From Neonectria sp. B-13 (lineage: Eukaryota > Ascomycota > Sordariomycetes > Hypocreales > Nectriaceae): DNA of 64,000 bases. Position numbers and translations under genes: made by a program. The stretch is from the NCBI GenBank assembly GCA_002682825.1, contig NOKP01000009.1, positions 496,001 through 560,000 on the forward strand, read 5' to 3'. Shown in pieces: positions 56,442-64,000 of this stretch (the first letter of the stretch is position 1; each line of letters opens with the position of its first letter). The notes under the pieces were generated by a model, which was given only the letters and a program-made list of their open reading frames with translations, ran no database searches and was not told the origin of the DNA.

Positions 56442-57892
56442 TCACCACGCCAATTCCTCTTTAGCCCGACAGCTCGAGGTTTCGAGTTCTGAACAAAACA
56501 TCTCCTCCTCACTCAACTTCCCCGTTTTCATCTCCCCGACTATCTTTGGCGTAGCAGGCCAGATCTCCTGTCCGCCCTGCTGCATTTCCTTCTTCCGATG
56601 GTTCATTACCTCTTCCCTGACAGCATTTTGGAAATGAACAGGACCCTGTTTGTTTTACCGGTCAGCAAGAGTAAATCTAGACAAGTCTCCAAGATACTAA
56701 GAACTGGTCAACCGGGGCATCATCGAACTGACCTTTTCTTTCTCAGGATGGAGCTCGCCATTTACGAACACACCCGCGTTGAGATTCTTCTGCGCCGCAT
56801 CGCACAAGTGCTTGTCCTCCTCCAAGACCTGCTTATAAAATGCGTTGATCGCAGCAAACTCCTCGTCTGTTGCGATGTTGTGACGATAAACCTCATTCTC
56901 AATCTTCGTCTTTGTTGCACTCATTGGAATCATGCGTTGGATATAGAAGAAGTTTTTACTATGTTGTTAAAACTGTTAGTTAAGCCATAATTCCAATCAC
57001 TTCTGGATGAAGCGTGAGGATGTAGGAATGTCATCCAGGAGTGGGGGTGAAGAAGAAAGGGATTTACAACTTACGTAACTGTGACAGACGTGCAGGGGAA
57101 GGCAAACGTGATAGAACGCCGAAACTGATCCTCCTCGTCTTGCGACTTCTTATTAATAATCTCGTGTTCCAAACAACCGCCGCTAGGTTCGACTCGATAT
57201 TTGGTCAAATCCGATACCCCCGCAATCAGCGGGTGTGATGTCGGGCAATGATAGCATTCGTTATAGTTCTCCATGACCGACTTCCAGTTCGCATCGAGGT
57301 CCATCTCCCAGACGTGGTCGAAGAAGTAGCCACCCGAGAAGTCAAACTGCTTCATTCTCGGCTTGTCCTCCATGCCTCCAAACTCGTCTTCCCACTTCAC
57401 GTCTGGCTCTCCCGCTTGCAGGTTCACCCAGACAAAGCCCGCCTTGTCGATGTGCACATTGACGGGCAGCAACCCATGCTGACTCTTGTCAAAGTCCTTG
57501 ACGGTGTCAAATCTGGGGGCCTTGGCGAGGTTTCCACCGAGCCCGTAAGACCACCCGTGATATTTGCAGCTCAGGATCTTGGCTTCACCAGAGCGACGCT
57601 CCACGATAGGGTATGCACGGTGGCGGCATGCGTTGTGGAAGCCATTGATGGAACCTTCCCGGTCCCGGACGAGGAAGAATGCAAAGTCAGCATATGTGAA
57701 AGATAGAAAGTCGCCGGACTGGTTGAACCTCAATGAGTGAGTGACGAGGATCCATTTCCGAGAGAATATGGCGCGTCTTTCTAGTTGGAACATCTCTGCA
57801 GACCTGTACCAGGAGGCAGGAATGCCTCGAGACGGGGGCGTCTTGGCACTAGCTGTGTCGCCAGACGAGCCGAGACCGAGAATGCGCCACAT
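56442..57892 (-). CDS. Rieske [2Fe-2S] ring-hydroxylating oxygenase, alpha subunit type
   Basis: A 415-residue Rieske non-heme iron oxygenase in three exons (57892-57075, 56958-56733, 56645-56442). The Rieske cluster ligands are CRH (in NACRHRAYP) and CKYHGW about 18 residues later. The mononuclear iron site is [14 protein letters not shown] with two His, and its third acidic ligand would be downstream. The second intron (87 nt) has a rare GTCAGT donor, but phase and protein continuity support it. Such enzymes hydroxylate or dealkylate aromatic acids or quaternary amines (choline monooxygenase-like) using a partner reductase. It is not one of the classic hxn genes, yet it lies next to hxnR and an AGTGGGGG word occurs both in its first intron and upstream of it. 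Confidence 0.85.
57038..57050 (+). promoter_or_regulatory. Cluster word inside the first intron of the Rieske gene
   Basis: GGAGTGGGGGTGA, similar to the word at 45190-45203. It sits in an intron rather than a promoter, so the match may be chance. Confidence 0.25.
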
Positions 57893-58996
57893 TGCTTATG
57901 GGGTTGACTGTGTGTATGGTTGTGTTTGTCTGTAGTCTGTACAATTGTATGCTTGTGAGATTGTGAGTCGTGTCTATTGAGGGAGTCGTGATCCAAGCGT
58001 CTGGATGGTAATATACTGCCAGTTGCTCTTCTCCGCACCCGTCGCAGCGCCGTGATTACTCAAGCCTTGATTCCTGTTGGCTGAGCGTTATCGTACCAGG
58101 CTATCATGTACTATGGGCTAGACACGAACGGGTCAACTGCTTCACTCCTTCGAGTCGAACTAGCCCAGCAATAGTGGGGGTGGGGGAGACAGAAGTGCGC
58201 TTTGTGGGGAAGACGCAACAGTGGCGACCCCATTTCTCGCGGTGCAGTCGTGGCCCAAGAGAGTTAAGGTTCCCTCCAAGAGATAGCCCATCCATTCTTG
58301 AGTCATGCTGTCCTATCATCGCGAAGCTCCTACGATAAGCGCTTCAAGGCGTAAGTTAACCCTGTGATAAGAGACGGACAGTGTGTTGGGTCGTGGCTTG
58401 ACGAGTCATATTCTCCAGGACCAGAAGAACCGCTTACCTTCGGTAAGTCAAGGCAGATGGAAGAGGCTGGTTGTCTTGTTGCCGTTGTTATCGGCAACAT
58501 CGGCAATTGAGCACTGGATTCCACCACCGATGCAACTAAATTCCCCCCATTTCTGGCACCAAAAGCTGAACTGATGCTAGACCTTGCAATTGTGTGACCA
58601 ATACGCCATGCTCTTGCAGCTTCCGCGTAACCCCCAGCGGTTGTGTCGTTGACATCATGCTTCGGTACTTTGCTTTTTGCATCCGCAGAATGGAAAGGCA
58701 TGGATACGGAAGGAAAGTGGGTTGAGGAACAACTTTAAGGGGGAAAATAGCACACGAGTTTCATAGTGGAGAACTACTTGATCCTAGAGTACAAGAAAGG
58801 CTGCGGCCGTTTGGTGCGCCAATGAAGAGACGGCGAAACAGGCAGTTAACTCTACGGAAAGATCCCAAAGCTGTTCGTTGACGCAGCTCCTAGACGAGAA
58901 TGCGAGAGGATGATTGCGATGAAAAACGAGCCTCAATTTGAACATACTAGGCGATAGAAGATGGTTTCGCCCGAGTCTGTGCATATCTATTACAGG
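57893..58996. other. Intergenic, with one cluster-like word at 58171-58190
   Basis: ATAGTGGGGGTGGGGGAGAC at 58171-58190 lies about 280 bp upstream of the Rieske start. The minus-strand open frame 58330-58701 starts with ATG but has no domain, signal peptide or splice partner, so no gene is called. Confidence 0.4.
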
Positions 58997-61900
58997 CTAT
59001 AGTTGTAGCTTTGCATCTGGTACTCCTCGGGAGTTGACATGTACCATTTCGGCCAAAGGGTCCGCCGTTGAAAGAGTAAGCCATGTCTCCGGAAGCAAAA
59101 GGTCGAACTCGGTTGACACCGCCGCATCAACATCTAGTTCGTCAATCGTACTCGCGCTTGCGTCGAATTCAGATGGTCTGTCGAAGTTTGATGTAATATA
59201 CTCAATATCAAAGTCCGCAGACCTTGTAGGAGCCACATCTGCGAACCCCACCGAAGACCAATTCAGGTTCCCGACATCTGGATGGAATGTCGCATGCGTT
59301 CCGGCAGAGACCTGTGGTGGTGGCGAAGCTTGACGTTCCCCTGTGTTCGTGGTTGCCGCTGGTGGAACACTCAACTCCAGCATGTCCAAATATCGAGCGG
59401 TTCCCTCGCTTTGAGACCCGGCTTCCAATGTCGAAACTTGCCTCCCCATCGTAATACCACTGTCGGTCACGAAGCTCATTGGCGTCGGCTGTCCTGTCTG
59501 TTGAATGTTTCTGCTCTGATTTCTTGAGGATATTGGACCGATAGATTGGTGCGACTGCCAAGTCTCAAACAGGCGACTTATACCCTCGGCTATTACCCGA
59601 TCCAATGCCCTCTGACGCTCTTCTTCTGTAAGCTCCTGTCTCAAACAGCCTGGGTTCGACATTATCTGCTCTCTCAACAAGGCCGGGCCACGGCTATAAC
59701 TGTATTCCCGGAAGAGACGCATCTCTACTGAAAGATCGGTATTTACGTACGCAGACGTTGGCTTTGGGTGTTCAGGGAAGATAATCTCCCAAATCGCAAA
59801 CCATTGACCCTCCTCACCGAGACTCGGTTTGGACTTTTTGGAAAGCTTCTGGCGTTGATCGTACGATATCCCTTCCAGCACCGAAGGATCCTGGCTGAAA
59901 CATGCTCGCTCGCTGATGTGATCCTGTAGGTTTCTCTGATTTGCAAAGTTTGTTGATAAACACAGCTGGCAGTATCGTTCAGGCGTGTGTCGCCGAGCCA
60001 GATGCTGTTTGACGTCTCGAATTCTGCTCAGTTTCCTCGTGCAGCATTCACCGTGTTCGATAGGATCTCTCTTCAAATAAGGGCAAGCAAACGACTTCTT
60101 AGAAACTTCGGATGCATCGCAATTTGTTTTCTTTTGCGGTGGTCGTTGAAAATCATCCTGGTCAGCATCATCCCTGTCGTCATTCCCCCGTTTCCGCTTT
60201 GGGTGATTGTGACTTGAGGCGTCTCTAGCACTGCTGTTTGACTGTCCGTGTGCACTTGTAGATGCGCTAGATCTTTGACCGCTTTCTCTTGCAGACGAGG
60301 GGTGTTCCGCCAGGGTTCGATATCCAGAGAGAAGTTGAAGCAGCACGGGCTTCAGAATCAGATATAACGGTTCGTTGATATCCAGTCGTTTAGTTTCTTC
60401 TGAAGCATCTGATATTGAAAGCTGATCTGTATCGAAAGATTCCACACCGGATGAGGTTGCTGTCACTGATCGAAAGTCTCTCTGACTTCCGGAGAGTTCC
60501 ATCGGAGTTTCAGGTGAGCAATGCTCAATTACTGGAATCCCAGCTCCACGGCTTATCAACCGTCTCCGAACAATATTCTCAGGAAGTATGGTATCCGTAG
60601 ATAATCCATCATCATCTGTGTTCCATATGGTTAGAAATTACGCTTCTGAAACGAGAGATCTGGAAGCCTACCCTGGGGTGGGGAATCTTGAGGGTTGCAA
60701 CTTCCTAGAATGTGGCGATCCGACTCCATGTTCAAAACATTGACACTAGAGGGAGGCTCATCACAACAACAGTGCTTGGTGGTGGAGCTAAGAGGGTGCC
60801 AAAGCCAGACATTTTCAGTCTGGCTCACCAATTTCAGTGACGTCTCTGGTCCAGTGATCAAAACCTGTCCTTCAAAGATACAAGCCTCTCTGGCCTGCAT
60901 CAAATACAATAGCATGCCCAAGGAAAGCTCTAGCCCTAGGTATCCCTCTGGCCGTCGAGCGATGGGATACCCTTGGATAAGGTTGTGTCCTCCTACCACA
61001 GTTTCCCAAGCATTATGCGTCCCTAGTGTAGAACGAGCTGCTGAGCTGGCCGCATTAGTAATGCCGAGCACAACATGGCATTGGCCACGGTAGTTCGAGC
61101 TTCGCGGATGTGTGGCCCGAACATCGATGTTCTCGATTGAGGGCGTCAAGTAACCGACGGCATCTCGACTACTGTTTGAGAAAGCAGATGCGAGCCAAGC
61201 CAACTGTTCACCACATTCTGCAATAGAGTACGCCGTTCCGGCTACTTTGACCATTAGTCTGAAAGCAGATATTCTTGCGACAATGGGGGCATTGGCCAGC
61301 GACTTGGCTAGGTACATTAGACGGATCAGTATGAAGCACAGCAGGACAGGACGAGTTGGGTTGTCTTACCAGGTACTAAGCTACTGGGGCTCGCAATCGC
61401 CTCTTGAAGCGCATTCAACATTTCCAACCCATTAGCTGGCCATGTTTGACTCATGTACTGCCTCACTGTGAGTGCCTGTGCCTTGTCCGGTGAGCCTGTC
61501 AGGACAGCAAAACTTGAAAATGATTGAGCCGGCCACGATGAAAGTTCAATGTTTTCGCGGTCAAGACGCAGTCCCATATTCGGGTGCCAGTCAAGAACGA
61601 ATGTCACTTCATGACTGGCAGGTGCATACCGCTTACTGATGGTTCCCGTTGGGAGCCTTTCGAGAAGTCTGCGGCGAATGCTCTCGATCATCATGCGTGG
61701 ACGCGAATCCTCCCACTGCAGCATTGCTTCCCTCTGAAAGCTGGCAAGAAACCACTTGTAAGCCTGGCTGTTGAATATGACGTTTTGGTACGCTAGCAAG
61801 TGGATCTCTTCAATGTTGGTGTCTTCGTCGTCGTCGTCTTTGACGCCCTGGAAACAGTCTTCGCCTTCGGCCGCAGGGATATCGTCTTCATCTTTGCTTT

Positions 61901-62988
61901 GCCACATAGCCATCTTGTCAACTAGAGCCATTCCGGAAAGGCCATCTCGACTATCCTCGGGTTGGTTGTCAATGTCATGACTGAACATCGCTTCAAGCCG
62001 CGCTCCCACTTCTCTGTTCGAATTGATTAGCCTGCGCAGAAATACCAGGGTATGACGGAAGAAACTAACCTGTGTCGTTTGTGAACGAAAAACATGATAT
62101 CTCGGTTGACCTGAGCAGTAGAGTCGTTCCCCAGCTTGACAGCAAAAGCTTTGATCAGGTCGGGGAGAATCTGGGATACATCGGTCCACGTTTTGGTCTT
62201 GACACAGTCGCTCACTTTGCTGTAGATGTGATTGCATATCTCGGCAATATAATTCTCAGCTCGGACAGGCGCAACAGTAGTCCCATCAGAATACAGTGTT
62301 CCGGTATCATCGTTGTCATTATCGTTCATTGCTGCTGGAGATGTATTAAGAGCAGGGCTGCTTCCTTGCTCGGCCAAAGGTTTTGCGAACGAACATGCAT
62401 TCAGATTCGGTGCTGATGCGTATCCCGATTCTGTAAATGCCGCCTCATCTTGTGTTTTAATGGCTTCTTCTGTCCTATCAGTATGATCAACGCTCCTGCG
62501 GCCGTAGGATAGCTCGGTAAGTTCCAGTTCCATAAGCTCAGATGCATCGCCGCCGCGTTCTCTGGGAGCAGCCTCACTGACTTCCCTCGTCGTCCTTGAC
62601 TCTTTGACAGAATAGTCCTTGGTGTGTCGTTTCATGTGTCTGGCTAGACTCTTCTTGAAGTATTTCGGATTCCCGCGTGGATGGTAGCCACATGTCTCAC
62701 AGCGAAAGCGGCCCATATCTTCCTCAATCTCGCGGCCCTCTATCATCTGGATCGCCCAATAATCGGACGGCTGGTTGTCCGCATATTCATCGTGGAGGAA
62801 AGAGTCGAAGTCGAAGTCATTGAGCACATCCCCCGTGTGTAAGGGGCTAGGATATTCCATACCACCAAAGTCCTAAAATGTTATAATTAGCACATGCATC
62901 TGAGAAGACTTAGATGTGATGTAACAATAGGCCAACATACCATATCAACCCAATTGCCCATAAACAGAGCCCTATTTTGGTCCGACAT
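58997..62988 (-). CDS. Large protein with two C2H2-like zinc-finger regions
   Basis: Five exons (62988-62941, 62872-62070, 62031-61370, 61307-60672, 60615-58997) encode 1255 residues; phases close at every junction. The start is MSDQNRALFMGNWVDM. Near residue 70 there is one finger, FRCETCGYHP...KSLARHMKRH, preceding an acidic, Ser-rich stretch. The middle (about 290-710) is a conserved-looking globular region of a fungal family I know only as hypothetical. Near residues 860-925 a second zinc region reads FACPYLKR...CCTRKLSRIRDVKQHLARRH then YCQLC...LQDHISERAC, a type common in fungal proteins linked to signalling or NLR-like genes. The rest is disordered. The second intron is only 38 nt. Probably nuclear; function unknown. 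Confidence 0.75.
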
Positions 62989-64000
62989 TCTATGATCTTG
63001 AGGCGCGACTGCGACCGGCAGCCCGTCCGCTACGGATCAAACATAAACTGGCTGTTCCTTGTATTGTTGACTAGTGTATCGTTGACTGGGGTCTAGTTTT
63101 TTGTGTCCTAGGCCAAAGTACAGATGTTGCAGACGTCAAGTTGAGCCTCTGGAATCGTTCTATGACTGGAGGTCTGAACGAGGCTGAGTCGCATCAGCAC
63201 AGATGTGCCTTATTGTCTCATTGGCAGACGCTACCCCTGCACGACACCCAGAAGCAGCCAATCAGATCCGACAGCACAGCTGCGGTATTGCTTCACGATG
63301 CGAGTTTGCGCTCTGTGGCCATGTGGCATCGGTGTGGTGATGCCCCTGTGTTACCGGACGAGAGCGTTCTGACGTTGCTAGGTTAGGACGATGGTGGCGA
63401 TCGCGCGACGTCAGCAAAAGCGAATTGTAGGGTAATTAGCTGCTGCACTCGCCGAGATGTGGGAGAACATGCGTACAGAATCACTGTCAAAATCAGCATT
63501 CCTGGGAACTAAGACCAAGCAGGTCGTGCACAAGCGCTCTACCAGCCCGAATATAGTTGTCCATCTCTCACTATTTGTGCTTGGAGTAATTAGACAACGC
63601 TCAGGCTAAGAGTCTGATGGAAGATCCAGTAGTGGAATTGGATGACAACAAGAACCCACACGCAACCTGCGGTGGCCTATGGGGATCTTGGGGATGCTAA
63701 AAGTGTCAAGAACAGGGGAAAGGTACTTTCACCGCCATTTTAGACGAATATGAAGACTCTCAGCGCTCGACAAGGAGAGTTGGCGTGCTCCTTAAAGACG
63801 GGCCTCAGTTTCTTTCATCTATTGTATTAACCAACGTGCCACGCATTAAGTTCACATCTCGAGCCTGATTGATTGAAACTTCATTTTTACCAAGCTATGT
63901 ATTGTGTTAGAGGATTTATGCACTTGGGGTTTAATGCTAGCAAGGGCAGCACCAATTGGCAGCACCTACTTAAGGGACTGAGACTGCCACTTATTGGCTT
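62989..64000. other. Intergenic, nothing recognised
   Basis: The last kilobase holds the upstream region of the large zinc-finger gene and no supported gene. The frame 63141-63386 has an ATG but no recognisable feature. Confidence 0.5.

Noticed and set aside
57167..57200. GGTTCGACTC-like word resembling a tRNA B box
   Set aside because: It lies inside a Rieske oxygenase exon and no A box or cloverleaf can be drawn around it.

Overview
The window looks like nuclear DNA of a filamentous ascomycete (Pezizomycotina, probably Sordariomycetes; the genus cannot be fixed from sequence alone). Genes carry many short introns (about 38-140 nt) with GT..AG ends and CTAAC-like branch points. The protein families are typically fungal: HeLo and HET domains, TRI5-type terpene cyclase, fungal_trans regulators and a Tad-type LINE. 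All gene models were spliced by hand; codon phase closes across every proposed intron, but none has been tested against RNA.

The left third (1-33,000) is accessory in character. It opens in a decayed Tad-like LINE (minus strand), followed by a secreted tyrosinase, an AT-rich block and an unknown secreted protein. Next comes a divergent pair: a HeLo-like protein with a degenerate kinase domain (7797-9479, minus), laid out like MLKL, and a catalytically intact Ser/Thr kinase fused to a RING-like, Cys-rich tail (9932-12443, plus). They share a 452-bp promoter. A TRI5-family terpene cyclase, a short HET-domain protein, a ten-exon sugar-type MFS transporter and a HeLo domain fused to an E2 ubiquitin-conjugating domain (24857-26344) follow. 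Then come a class IV sirtuin, a secreted fasciclin protein and a decayed alpha/beta hydrolase interrupted by 68 consecutive G.

The middle (33,971-56,092) is a contiguous cluster whose nine gene families match the nicotinate-catabolism (hxn) genes of Aspergillus: 2-oxoglutarate dioxygenase (hxnY), short-chain dehydrogenase (hxnW), polysaccharide-deacetylase-fold cyclic imide hydrolase (hxnM), amidase (hxnN), phenol-hydroxylase-type monooxygenase (hxnV), MFS transporter (hxnZ-like), Old Yellow Enzyme (hxnT), salicylate-hydroxylase-type monooxygenase (hxnX) and C2H2/fungal_trans activator (hxnR). Read together, they would import a nicotinate derivative, hydroxylate and reduce the pyridine ring, open it and hydrolyse the amide products under one pathway-specific activator. 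The molybdoenzyme hxnS is not in the window. A Rieske oxygenase sits convergent to hxnR. The cluster promoters repeatedly carry AAGTGGGGG / AAGAGTGGG words, including a 9-bp palindrome.

The right end (58,997-62,988) holds one very large gene for a 1255-residue protein with two zinc-finger regions, followed by about 1 kb in which I see nothing.

The best candidates for something undescribed are the HeLo-pseudokinase / kinase-RING pair (a fungal layout resembling RIPK-MLKL), the HeLo-E2 fusion 12 kb away, and the shared promoter word of the hxn cluster.
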